Below, piece after piece: positions 14,823 through 20,482 of a stretch of DNA of 20,506 bases (positions within the stretch are counted from its first letter, which is position 1; every line of letters begins with the position of its first letter). A model generated the notes under the pieces. It was not told where the DNA came from. It did no database searches and worked only from the letters and a program-made list of their open reading frames with translations. The DNA comes from RGIG4708 sp045538875 (GTDB taxonomy: Bacteria > Bacillota > Clostridia > UMGS1810). The position numbers were made by a program, and so were the translations under genes. The stretch spans positions 1 through 20,506 of the forward strand of contig JAZQEG010000019.1 in assembly GCA_045538875.1 (NCBI GenBank), in the 5' to 3' direction.

Positions 14823-15776
14823 ATGATAGAAATGGAAAAACCACGCGTTGAATGCGTAGAAAAAAGTGAAGACGGCAAATATGCCAGATTTGAGGTAGAA
14901 CCTCTTGAGAGAGGCTATGGTATTACACTTGGTAACAGCCTTAGAAGAGTGCTTTTGTCATCACTTCCGGGTGTAGCTGCTACAAGCGTTAAAATTGACG
15001 GGGTTCTTCATGAGTTTTCTACAATACCCGGTGTTAAAGAGGATGTTACAGAGATAATTCTTAACATAAAAAGACTTATTGCTAAAATCTATTCCGACAC
15101 ACCTGTTGTAGTTATAGTAGACGCTTCCGGTGAATGTGAAGTTACAGCCGGAGATATTAAATGCCCTGATGATGTTGAAATCATCAACAAGGATCTCCAT
15201 ATAGCAACACTCAGTGAGGGTGCAAAACTTTATATGGAAATCACAATGCAAAAGGGCAGAGGTTATGTAACAAGTGAGAAAAACAAAGAAAATATGCAAA
15301 ATGTTATCGGCGTTATCTCGGTAGATTCTATCTATTCACCAATAGATAAGGTTAACTACAATGTTACAAATACCCGTGTTGGTCAGGTTACCGACTATGA
15401 TAAGCTCACAATCGAAATTTTTGCAGACGGAACAATCGCTCCCGAAGAGGCACTTTCGCTTTCGGCAAAAATTTTAAACGACCATATGAACCTGTTTATC
15501 GACCTTGCAGAAGGCGTTAAAGGCAAGGACATTATGGTTGAAAAAGAGGACAATATGAAAAACAAGGTTCTCGAGCTTACCATTGAAGAACTTGACTTGT
15601 CAGTTCGTTCTTTCAACTGCTTAAAGCGTGCAGGTATCAACACTGTTGAGGACCTTGCAAGCAAATCAGAAGGCGAAATGATGCGTGTTAGAAACCTCGG
15701 CAAAAAATCACTTGAAGAGGTTGTTAACAAACTTGCTTCTTTGGGATTCTCATTCTCAAAGGAATATGATGAATAA
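14823..15776 (+). CDS. rpoA: DNA-directed RNA polymerase subunit alpha
   Basis: Alpha dimerises to start assembly of RNA polymerase, and its C-terminal domain contacts promoter DNA and activators. I chose ATG at 14823 (MIEMEKPRVECVEKSEDGKY), 317 residues, because GGAGGG (14810-14815) lies 7 nt upstream; the ATG at 14808 overlaps that site. The N-terminal domain includes EPLERGYGITLGNSLRRVLL at about 27-46. The C-terminal domain starts near residue 250 with LELTIEELDLSVRSFNCLKR. Length is normal. rplQ follows after 20 nt. Confidence 0.98.
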   Translation: MIEMEKPRVECVEKSEDGKYARFEVEPLERGYGITLGNSLRRVLLSSLPGVAATSVKIDGVLHEFSTIPGVKEDVTEIILNIKRLIAKIYSDTPVVVIVDASGECEVTAGDIKCPDDVEIINKDLHIATLSEGAKLYMEITMQKGRGYVTSEKNKENMQNVIGVISVDSIYSPIDKVNYNVTNTRVGQVTDYDKLTIEIFADGTIAPEEALSLSAKILNDHMNLFIDLAEGVKGKDIMVEKEDNMKNKVLELTIEELDLSVRSFNCLKRAGINTVEDLASKSEGEMMRVRNLGKKSLEEVVNKLASLGFSFSKEYDE

Positions 15777-15796
15777 TATAAGGAGGTTATGTTCTA

Positions 15797-16138
15797 ATGC
15801 CTGGTACAAGAAAATTAGGCCGTGCTACTGACCACAGAATTGCTACACTTCGCAATCTTGTTACAAGCCTGCTCGAAAATGGCAAAATTGAAACAACATT
15901 GGCAAAAGCAAAAGAAGTTAGATGTATGGCTGAAAAAATGATTACATTGGGTAAGACTAATACATTACACACCAGAAGACAGGCACTTGCTTACATCACT
16001 AAAGAAGATGTTGTAACAAAGGTGTTTACAGAAATCGCTCCTAAGTACAGTGAGAGAAATGGTGGTTACACCAGAATTATCAAAATAGGACCAAGACGCG
16101 GTGACGCTGCAGAAATGGCTATTATTGAGCTGGTTTAA
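15797..16138 (+). CDS. rplQ: 50S ribosomal protein L17
   Basis: L17 is near the tunnel exit of the 50S subunit. 113 residues, normal. It starts MPGTRKLGRATDHRIATLRN, with the family's TLAKAKEVRCMAEKMITLGK and the C terminus GGYTRIIKIGPRRGDAAEMA. AAGGAGG precedes the ATG. It is the last gene of the cluster, and a strong terminator begins within 10 nt of its stop. The genes usually found next in many Firmicutes (energy-coupling transporter ecfA/ecfT, truA, rplM, rpsI) are not here. Confidence 0.98.
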   Translation: MPGTRKLGRATDHRIATLRNLVTSLLENGKIETTLAKAKEVRCMAEKMITLGKTNTLHTRRQALAYITKEDVVTKVFTEIAPKYSERNGGYTRIIKIGPRRGDAAEMAIIELV

Positions 16139-16145
16139 TAAAGGT

Positions 16146-16183
16146 AAAAAAGTTGTGCGAAAAATTTTCGCACAACTTTTTTT
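16146..16183 (+). terminator. Strong intrinsic terminator after rplQ
   Basis: AGTTGTGCGAA (16151-16161) pairs with TTCGCACAACT (16167-16177) around a short A/T loop; the stem can extend through AAAA/TTTT. Seven T residues end the right arm (16177-16183) and A residues precede the left arm, so it could work in both directions. It closes the ribosomal cluster. Confidence 0.92.
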
Positions 16184-16184
16184 A

Positions 16185-16213
16185 TTGAAACTAAATAACT
16201 CGTATTGTATAAT
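16185..16213 (+). promoter_or_regulatory. Sigma-A promoter for the amylase gene
   Basis: TTGAAA (16185-16190) and a perfect TATAAT (16208-16213) are 17 nt apart, directly after the rplQ terminator. The start would be near 16220, leaving a leader of about 145 nt before the GH13 gene. Confidence 0.85.
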
Positions 16214-16250
16214 AAAATATATAAAAGCATAACATATTTTAATCAATATG

Positions 16251-16329
16251 TGCTATTAAGCTAGGCTTTTTAAGGATGACAAGCCGAAAAACGCCGAAAA
16301 TACTGACTTTCAGGCGGGCTCGGATAGTA
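16251..16329 (+). promoter_or_regulatory. Structured leader of the amylase gene (candidate cis-regulatory RNA)
   Basis: A possible three-way junction. Closing stem TGCTAT 16251-16256 / ATAGTA 16324-16329 (one G-U); hairpin GGCTT 16264-16268 / AAGCC 16281-16285; hairpin CGCCGAAA 16292-16299 / TTTCAGGCG 16308-16316 with one bulged A. AGCC (16282-16285) can alternatively pair with GGCT (16317-16320), a possible switch. I do not recognise a known riboswitch consensus. The ribosome-binding site AAGGAG (16353-16358) lies downstream. Confidence 0.45.
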
Positions 16330-16366
16330 AATGGCTAGTAACATTTTAATATAAGGAGTTAATTTT

Positions 16367-17674
16367 ATGTGGTTTAATGAGAGCGTAATATATCAGATTT
16401 ATCCTTTTGGCTTTTGCGGTGCGCCCGATGCCAACGACGGCTGCACACAATCCAGAATTTTAAAGGTTGCAGATTATATACCGCATCTTGTAAAAATGAA
16501 TATAGACGCTGTGTATTTTTGCCCTGTTTTTGAGTCGAGTGCCCACGGCTATGACACAAAGGATTTTAGCAAAATAGATGTGCGGCTCGGCACCAACGAT
16601 GATTTTAGGTTTGTGTGCCAAAAGTTGCATCAAAACGGAATAAAGGTAATACTCGACGGTGTGTTTAATCACGTTGGCAGGGAGTTTTTTGCTTTTGAGG
16701 ATGTAAAGAAAAACAAGTGGGACTCACAGTATAAGGATTGGTTTTTCATAAATTTTGACGGCAACAGTAATTACAACGATGGTTTTTGGTATGAGGGCTG
16801 GGAAGGTCATTATGAGCTTGTAAAGCTTAACCTTAACAATTACGATGTAAAAAATTATTTGTTTGAGCAAGTGGGCAAATGGATAGATGAGTTTAAAATT
16901 GATGGACTGCGCCTTGATGTTGCATATATGCTCAGCCGTGATTTTATGCGTGAGCTTAAAAGCTTTTGCAATGCAAAAAATGCTGAATTTTTCCTTGCGG
17001 GTGAAATGATTCACGGCAACTACAACGATATTGTAAATAACCAAATGCTTCATACTGCCACCAATTATGAGTGCTTTAAGGGCATATATTCATCATTTAA
17101 CAGTATGAATATGTTTGAAATTGGCCACTCATTGCGCAATCGCTTTGGCAAAGAGGAGTGGTGTGCATACAAAAATTTGCAGCTTATATGCTTTGTTGAT
17201 AATCACGATGTAACCAGAATTGCCTCAAATCTTACAAACAAAAATCATTTGCCGCTGTGCTACGGTATACTTATGGCAATGCCAGGTATACCGTGTATAT
17301 ACTACGGCAGCGAATGGGGTATAGAGGGCAAAAAAGAAGATGGCGACAAGGCACTTCGCCCATATGTTGAAGATGGCGTATACAATGAGCTTGCGCAATT
17401 TGTTGCACAGGCTGCAAAAATTCACCGCGAAAGCCGAGCTATTTGCTATGGGTCTTTTGAAATATTGCATTTGACAAATAAACAGCTTGTATTTGAGCGC
17501 AGTTTTGAAGATGAACGCATTATAGTTATGATTAACGCTGACCAAAACGAGTACATTGCGCACTTTAATGCAAATGCAGGCTGCGGCACAGAGCTTTTAA
17601 CAAGCTCTCATTTTGACTTTGGAGCAGGCAGCAAATTGCCGCCGTATTCGGTGCAATATGTAAAAGTTTTATAA
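16367..17674 (+). CDS. Intracellular alpha-amylase-family glycoside hydrolase (GH13)
   Basis: A 435-residue (beta/alpha)8-barrel enzyme of family GH13, which hydrolyses alpha-1,4 (or 1,6) glucans such as maltodextrins. All four conserved regions are visible: I, DGVFNHVG at 97-104; II, GLRLDVAY at 180-187 with nucleophile D184; III, GEMIHG at 212-217 with acid/base E213; IV, FVDNHD at 276-281 with D278. The N terminus (MWFNESVIYQIYPFGFCGAP) enters the barrel directly, with no signal peptide and no N-terminal carbohydrate-binding domain, so it is cytosolic. A short C-terminal beta domain follows. It has its own promoter and leader. Exact substrate cannot be told from sequence. AAGGAG lies 8 nt before the ATG. 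Confidence 0.93.
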   Translation: MWFNESVIYQIYPFGFCGAPDANDGCTQSRILKVADYIPHLVKMNIDAVYFCPVFESSAHGYDTKDFSKIDVRLGTNDDFRFVCQKLHQNGIKVILDGVFNHVGREFFAFEDVKKNKWDSQYKDWFFINFDGNSNYNDGFWYEGWEGHYELVKLNLNNYDVKNYLFEQVGKWIDEFKIDGLRLDVAYMLSRDFMRELKSFCNAKNAEFFLAGEMIHGNYNDIVNNQMLHTATNYECFKGIYSSFNSMNMFEIGHSLRNRFGKEEWCAYKNLQLICFVDNHDVTRIASNLTNKNHLPLCYGILMAMPGIPCIYYGSEWGIEGKKEDGDKALRPYVEDGVYNELAQFVAQAAKIHRESRAICYGSFEILHLTNKQLVFERSFEDERIIVMINADQNEYIAHFNANAGCGTELLTSSHFDFGAGSKLPPYSVQYVKVL

Positions 17675-17693
17675 AAATGTATCTGTATAAGAG

Positions 17694-17749
17694 TACAGCC
17701 ATATAATAAAGCATTGATTTTAAGGTCAATACTTTTTTATATGGCTGTA
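17694..17749. terminator. Long hairpin between convergent genes (likely terminator)
   Basis: The arms 17695-17717 and 17726-17748 pair over 23 positions with two mismatches, plus one outer T-A pair (17694/17749), around an 8-nt loop. The inner part, AGCATTGA / TCAATACT followed by a T run (17732-17738), resembles an intrinsic terminator for the amylase mRNA. It lies 20 nt after the amylase stop and 19 nt before the end of the convergent - strand gene, so it may serve both. Confidence 0.65.
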
Positions 17750-17767
17750 AGCAATAGCAGACATTTT

Positions 17768-17962
17768 TTATTTGTTTTCGTTTTCATATTTATTAAGCAA
17801 CTGCTGTGCATGAGCACAGTACTTGTAGTCAAATGTGCAGCACAAGCCTTCCATCCATATTTTTTTATCATCATATGTAGGAAAATTCATCATTTTCATT
17901 TCGCACCCCAGCACTGTCTTTTTTTCGTACAAAAAAAATGGGCATATTGCATACAACGGCAT
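17768..17962 (-). CDS. Small cysteine-rich protein, phage/mobile-element type
   Basis: 64 residues from ATG at 17962 (MPLYAICPFFLYEKKTVLGC), chosen because AGGAGG lies 8 nt upstream; an in-frame ATG at 18007 lies inside the upstream gene. Cysteines at 7, 20, 41, 42 and 49 suggest metal binding. The pattern CPFF…C…CC…C with an acidic, lysine-rich tail resembles small hypothetical proteins I associate with Clostridial prophages, but I cannot name a family. It begins 13 nt after the stop of the zinc-ribbon gene, so the two form an operon. Function unknown. Confidence 0.75.
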   Translation of the reverse strand: MPLYAICPFFLYEKKTVLGCEMKMMNFPTYDDKKIWMEGLCCTFDYKYCAHAQQLLNKYENENK

Positions 17963-17975
17963 ATTGTGTTCCTCC

Positions 17976-18305
17976 TTATAGTCCAAATTGCTGCACATAT
18001 TTTCCATATGTCATTCCGCAATCTCGTGCAAGCTTTGCAACCTCCTGCAGTGACATTTTGGGCTTTGCATCTTTTTTTATTACAGGCTCGCTGATGCGTG
18101 CATTGGCATAAAGCCTGCATCTTTCGGTACAATATGTTTTTTTGCGCATTGTGTAAAAGGTTTTGTTGCACCAGGCGCATATACATTTTTTCTTTTTTGA
18201 TAGCTTTTTAAATTCTTTGCTGCACTCTATTGAGCAAAATTTTGTTGCATTTTTTGTTGTTGTAAACTGTTTTAAACAAACAGGGCAAATTTTTGATGTT
18301 TTCAT
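17976..18305 (-). CDS. Double zinc-ribbon protein with C-terminal helical motif, phage-type
   Basis: 109 residues from ATG at 18305 (MKTSKICPVCLKQFTTTKNA), chosen because GGAGG lies 9 nt upstream; an upstream in-frame ATG would add an unrelated hydrophobic lead. Two zinc knuckles repeat one pattern: C7, C10, C24, C28, then C43, C46, C59, C63 (CxxC…CxxxC). A basic linker follows, then SLQEVAKLARDCGMTYGKYV at 85-104, a helical segment I associate with small phage and mobile-element proteins. Probably nucleic-acid binding. First gene of a two-gene - strand operon, divergent from the repressor at 18610, with an operator-bearing promoter. Confidence 0.78.
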   Translation of the reverse strand: MKTSKICPVCLKQFTTTKNATKFCSIECSKEFKKLSKKKKCICAWCNKTFYTMRKKTYCTERCRLYANARISEPVIKKDAKPKMSLQEVAKLARDCGMTYGKYVQQFGL

Positions 18306-18409
18306 AAGTAAATTCCTCCGTCTAGTATTAAATGTCAAATGTTTGCTATTTTCGAGGCTAAAGAAACAGAACAAAGAAAAAGCCATATTGTGACCTTGTT
18401 GTGCAAAAA

Positions 18410-18429
18410 ACACATAACTGTGTCATAAT
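18410..18429 (+). promoter_or_regulatory. Operator 1 abutting a CATAAT -10-like element
   Basis: ACACATAACTGTGT (18410-18423) is an ACACA-N4-TGTGT palindrome followed at once by CATAAT (18424-18429). It has the same operator plus ATAAT layout as the other two copies. The -35 that would fit a 17-nt spacer is GTGCAA (18401-18406), which is weak, so promoter activity here is doubtful, while operator function is likely. Confidence 0.55.
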
Positions 18430-18476
18430 ATCATATTAAATAACAAAATTGTATGGGATTCCCTATCGATAAATTA

Positions 18477-18505
18477 ATTATCACACAATTATGTGTCGAG
18501 GTCAA
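18477..18505 (-). promoter_or_regulatory. Leftward promoter with operator 2 in its spacer
   Basis: On the - strand TTGACC (18505-18500) and GATAAT (18482-18477) are 17 nt apart. The palindrome ACACAATTATGTGT (18483-18496) lies in that spacer and abuts the -10. The promoter points toward the zinc-ribbon operon; its start would be near 18470, giving a leader of about 165 nt. Binding of a repressor at the palindrome would block RNA polymerase. Confidence 0.72.
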
Positions 18506-18537
18506 CACAAAAAATACAAAAAACGAAAAATTCGATG

Positions 18538-18566
18538 TTGCTTTTTCGACACATTTGTGTTATAAT
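18538..18566 (+). promoter_or_regulatory. Rightward promoter with operator 3 in its spacer
   Basis: TTGCTT (18538-18543) and a perfect TATAAT (18561-18566) are 17 nt apart. The palindrome ACACATTTGTGT (18549-18560) lies in the spacer and abuts the -10, mirroring the leftward promoter. It drives the repressor gene starting at 18610, so autoregulation is expected. This copy is 2 nt shorter in the centre than the other two operators. Confidence 0.78.
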
Positions 18567-18609
18567 ATGAATATATATATCATATAAAGTCGAAAGGAAC
18601 CGCAAATTG

Positions 18610-19182
18610 ATGAACATTGGCGAACGAATTAAATACCTGCGCAAACAAAACAACATAAATCAGGCACATCTTGCATCTGTTTTGCAAAGCTTTTACGGCA
18701 TGAAAACCGACAGAGTAGCAATAAGTAAATGGGAAATAGGGTATCAGCTGCCAAACATACAGGCAGTGAGAGCTATTGCCGATTATTTTGGTGTTACGGC
18801 GGACTACCTTATGAATGGCAGGCAAGCAGAAAGCAATTCAAGAGCTATACCCTTTTACAGAAATTATCCTGATATTGATAGTGTAACATGCATTAATTGT
18901 GACACAGATGCCGATATATGCGTTGTTGCTCCCGATGATTCAATGCGCGCTTCGGGCATTGTGCAGGGGGCTTGTGTTTTTGTAAACACAAAATGCCAAA
19001 TTGCCGACGGCAACATTTTGCTTGTAATTGCAGGAGATACCGCTTACATCCGCAGATGCTATAAAAATGGGGATGCAGTTTTGCTTGTATCGGATTGGGG
19101 CAGTAATCCTCCCGCTATGTACCCGCTAAATCAAGTTGAAATTGTGGGCAAAATTTGTTCGGTTAGGTTCGATTTTGATTGA
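18610..19182 (+). CDS. XRE-family repressor with degenerate S24 (LexA/CI-like) domain
   Basis: 190 residues from ATG at 18610 (MNIGERIKYLRKQNNINQAH); TTG at 18607 is also possible given AAAGGA at 18593-18598. Residues 1-68 are a Cro/CI-type helix-turn-helix with VAISKWEIGYQLPN in the recognition region. Residues about 95-190 form an S24 peptidase fold. The nucleophile S111 (PDDSM) is kept, but the residue 37 positions later, where LexA has its catalytic Lys, is R148 (AYIRRCY), and no Ala-Gly or Cys-Gly cleavage pair is seen in the linker. It may be a stable, non-cleaving repressor. It follows an operator-bearing promoter and probably binds those operators. Confidence 0.85.
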   Translation: MNIGERIKYLRKQNNINQAHLASVLQSFYGMKTDRVAISKWEIGYQLPNIQAVRAIADYFGVTADYLMNGRQAESNSRAIPFYRNYPDIDSVTCINCDTDADICVVAPDDSMRASGIVQGACVFVNTKCQIADGNILLVIAGDTAYIRRCYKNGDAVLLVSDWGSNPPAMYPLNQVEIVGKICSVRFDFD

Positions 19183-19207
19183 CATATACATTATTTTATT
19201 GTATACT
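19179..19207 (+). promoter_or_regulatory. Sigma-A promoter of the second repressor
   Basis: A perfect TTGACA (19179-19184), overlapping the stop codon of the first repressor, and TATACT (19202-19207) are 17 nt apart. A second -10-like TATAAT lies at 19209-19214. The start would be near 19214, giving a leader of about 125 nt. Half-sites described next lie downstream of the start. Confidence 0.82.
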
Positions 19208-19213
19208 TATAAT

Positions 19214-19290
19214 AATTAGAAGATTTAACGGGTAATTTTATTATAATTCTAATTTTTATAACAGTCAACACAAAATTCTGAAAATTAGAA
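19214..19290 (+). promoter_or_regulatory. Repeated TTCTAATT half-sites before the second repressor
   Basis: The 8-mer AATTAGAA or its complement occurs at 19214-19221, 19247-19254 (TTCTAATT) and 19283-19290; the last forms the imperfect palindrome TTCTGAAAATTAGAA (19276-19290). Spacing is 33-36 bp, roughly three helical turns. These differ from the ACACA…TGTGT operators and may be sites for the second repressor itself. The region is AT-rich, so chance matches are possible. Confidence 0.45.
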
Positions 19291-19337
19291 CTTTGTAATA
19301 TGAATGTTATATTTGAATTGTTTTGGGGGATGATTGT

Positions 19338-19940
19338 ATGAGTACAATGTCGGTAATATTAAATTTAATGGAGCAACGCCAAATTACTCAAAAGGAATTG
19401 TGCAGCTATCTTGGCATTGGAGAGCCTAAATTCAGCGACTGGAAAAAGGGCAAAATTAAGTCATACAACAAGTATTTGCCTAAAATTGCAGCATTTTTTG
19501 ATATTTCGCTGGATTATCTTATAAACGGCGGTGATTACACAGGGGGCAATGTTACAGGCGGCAAAAAAATACCAAAGCTTGGCAAAATCAGGTGCGGCAA
19601 TCCTGAGCAGATTTTTGTAAATTTTGAGGAATTTTTTGAACCTGATAAAGATATAGCTGCTGATTATTGTCTTGTTGCAAAAGGCGACAGTATGATAAAT
19701 GCCCGTATTTTTGATGGTGATATTGTATTTATCAGAAAGCAGCCCGATGTTGAAAACGGCGAAATTGCTGCAGTTATTATAGGAGATGAGGCAACACTCA
19801 AGCGAGTATATAAATATGATGACAAAATTGAGCTCCGTGCCGAAAATCCACTATATAATTCACTCTATTACGAAAAGGAGCAGCTAAACAATATCCGCAT
19901 TGTTGGAAAGGCTGTTGCTTTTCAAAGCACCATTAAATAA
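19338..19940 (+). CDS. XRE-family S24 repressor, self-cleaving (LexA/CI-like)
   Basis: 200 residues from ATG at 19338 (MSTMSVILNLMEQRQITQKE), with GGGGGA 7 nt upstream; TTG at 19323 would include that site. The N-terminal helix-turn-helix (ITQKELCSYLGIGEPKFSDW, residues 16-35) is Cro/CI type, not LexA winged type. The S24 domain is complete: cleavage dipeptide C86-G87 (KIRCGNP), S118 (GDSM) and K155 (ATLKR). Ser-Lys spacing of 37 equals that of E. coli LexA. By family knowledge such proteins cleave themselves when RecA filaments form, so DNA-damage induction is inferred. The stop abuts a repeat element. Confidence 0.88.
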   Translation: MSTMSVILNLMEQRQITQKELCSYLGIGEPKFSDWKKGKIKSYNKYLPKIAAFFDISLDYLINGGDYTGGNVTGGKKIPKLGKIRCGNPEQIFVNFEEFFEPDKDIAADYCLVAKGDSMINARIFDGDIVFIRKQPDVENGEIAAVIIGDEATLKRVYKYDDKIELRAENPLYNSLYYEKEQLNNIRIVGKAVAFQSTIK

Positions 19941-19958
19941 ATTTTTTGCCGTGGTTGC

Positions 19959-20084
19959 GCTAAAATGCTGTGACAAACGGGGATGTTCGCATGACAACGG
20001 GGACATTCCTCGCAAGAGGTGTGTCCTCGCTTGTTGTGCGAACAAATATTGTTTGTCATTTTCATTTGTCATATGCATTTTAGC
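19959..20084. repeat. 126-bp hairpin element with 10-bp terminal inverted repeats
   Basis: Ends are the perfect inverted repeat GCTAAAATGC (19959-19968) / GCATTTTAGC (20075-20084). Nested inside are TGACAAAC 19971-19978 / GTTTGTCA 20051-20058, TGTTCGCA 19984-19991 / TGCGAACA 20037-20044, GGGGACA 19999-20005 / TGTCCTC 20022-20028, and CCTC 20008-20011 / GAGG 20016-20019 closed by a GCAA tetraloop. All lie on one axis, so a single long imperfect hairpin can form. This is MITE- or REP-like; no transposase gene is present. Confidence 0.75.
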
Positions 20085-20104
20085 TACTTTACAGGTGACA
20101 TAAA

Positions 20105-20213
20105 CGAAATGCTACAATCCGCAAACTGCGTTCAAAAAACTTAACAAACTGTAATTTTTTCATTTGGCGTTTTGTTGGCACGCGCAATAGCCGTCGAAAT
20201 TTTTTCGCCGTGA
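20105..20213. repeat. Dispersed 109-bp repeat, right copy (inverted)
   Basis: The reverse complement matches 1-109 at 106 of 109 bases. The edge CGAAATGC at 20105 is a true boundary, since similarity to the region beyond base 109 stops there. On the other side similarity can be tested only to the window edge. Both copies are non-coding. They face each other across about 20 kb. Confidence 0.9.
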
Positions 20214-20291
20214 TTGCGCTAAAATGCCGAAATCGGTCGGGAACTTATCTTGTTTTCGTCATTTTACCTGCCAAAACGCCAACTAAAAAAA

Positions 20292-20339
20292 ACAGTTTGT
20301 AAAGCTTTTATCAAGGCAGTATTCGGATTGCAGCATTTC
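20292..20339. repeat. Diverged partial copy of the 109-bp repeat (direct)
   Basis: Aligns with 62-108, with shared ACAGTTTGT at one end and CGGATTGCAGCATTTC at the other. The middle has several substitutions and a 1-nt length difference. Weaker similarity (GCCAAAACGCCAA) extends left to about 20270. Orientation matches the left copy, so together with 20105-20213 it makes an inverted pair. Confidence 0.7.
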
Positions 20340-20436
20340 TTAAAAAGCGCTCACTTCAAGGCAAAATCGGTGCAAAACAGAGTCTGCATATGATATGGTT
20401 TTTACAAGTTGTTTTTTGTGACATCTTTTTTTGCGG

Positions 20437-20482
20437 TAAAATTTCAAAAATAAAATAAGTTCCCTACCATTTTGAAATTTTA
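20437..20482. repeat. 13-bp inverted repeat
   Basis: TAAAATTTCAAAA (20437-20449) and TTTTGAAATTTTA (20470-20482) are perfect complements with a 20-nt loop. The right arm runs into GCGCAAC, part of the repeat motif at the window end. It may be part of the same repeat family. Confidence 0.6.

Larger units (their letters stand above)
18306..18609. promoter_or_regulatory. Divergent control region with three operators
   Basis: This 304-bp gap separates the - strand zinc-ribbon operon from the + strand repressor gene. It holds a promoter on each strand and three copies of one palindromic operator, at 18410-18423, 18483-18496 and 18549-18560, described separately. A CGAAAAA / TTTTTCG inverted repeat lies just upstream of the rightward promoter. 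The arrangement is that of a phage-type repressor switch. Confidence 0.75.

Noticed and set aside
16251..16366. Known riboswitch classes before the amylase gene (purine, c-di-GMP, THF, ZTP, preQ1 and others from memory)
   Set aside because: Core conserved bases of these classes are not present; kept only as an unknown structured leader.
17714..18094. 126-codon + strand ORF opposite the small - strand genes
   Set aside because: Its hydrophobic, Phe/His-rich product is what the antisense of the two cysteine-rich genes would give, and it has no convincing ribosome-binding site. The - strand genes have good sites and motif structure.
17896..18186. 96-codon - strand ORF overlapping the zinc-ribbon gene
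   Set aside because: It lies in another frame of the zinc-ribbon and 64-aa genes and lacks a ribosome-binding site; the cysteine-motif frames are better supported.
18607..18612. TTG at 18607 as the start of the first repressor
   Set aside because: It adds only one residue; ATG at 18610 is the simpler choice, though the spacing from AAAGGA slightly favours TTG, so this is left open.
19884..20103. Two opposing ORFs of 64-67 codons over the end of the second repressor
   Set aside because: They run through the hairpin repeat and the repressor's 3' end, with no ribosome-binding site and no recognisable protein features.
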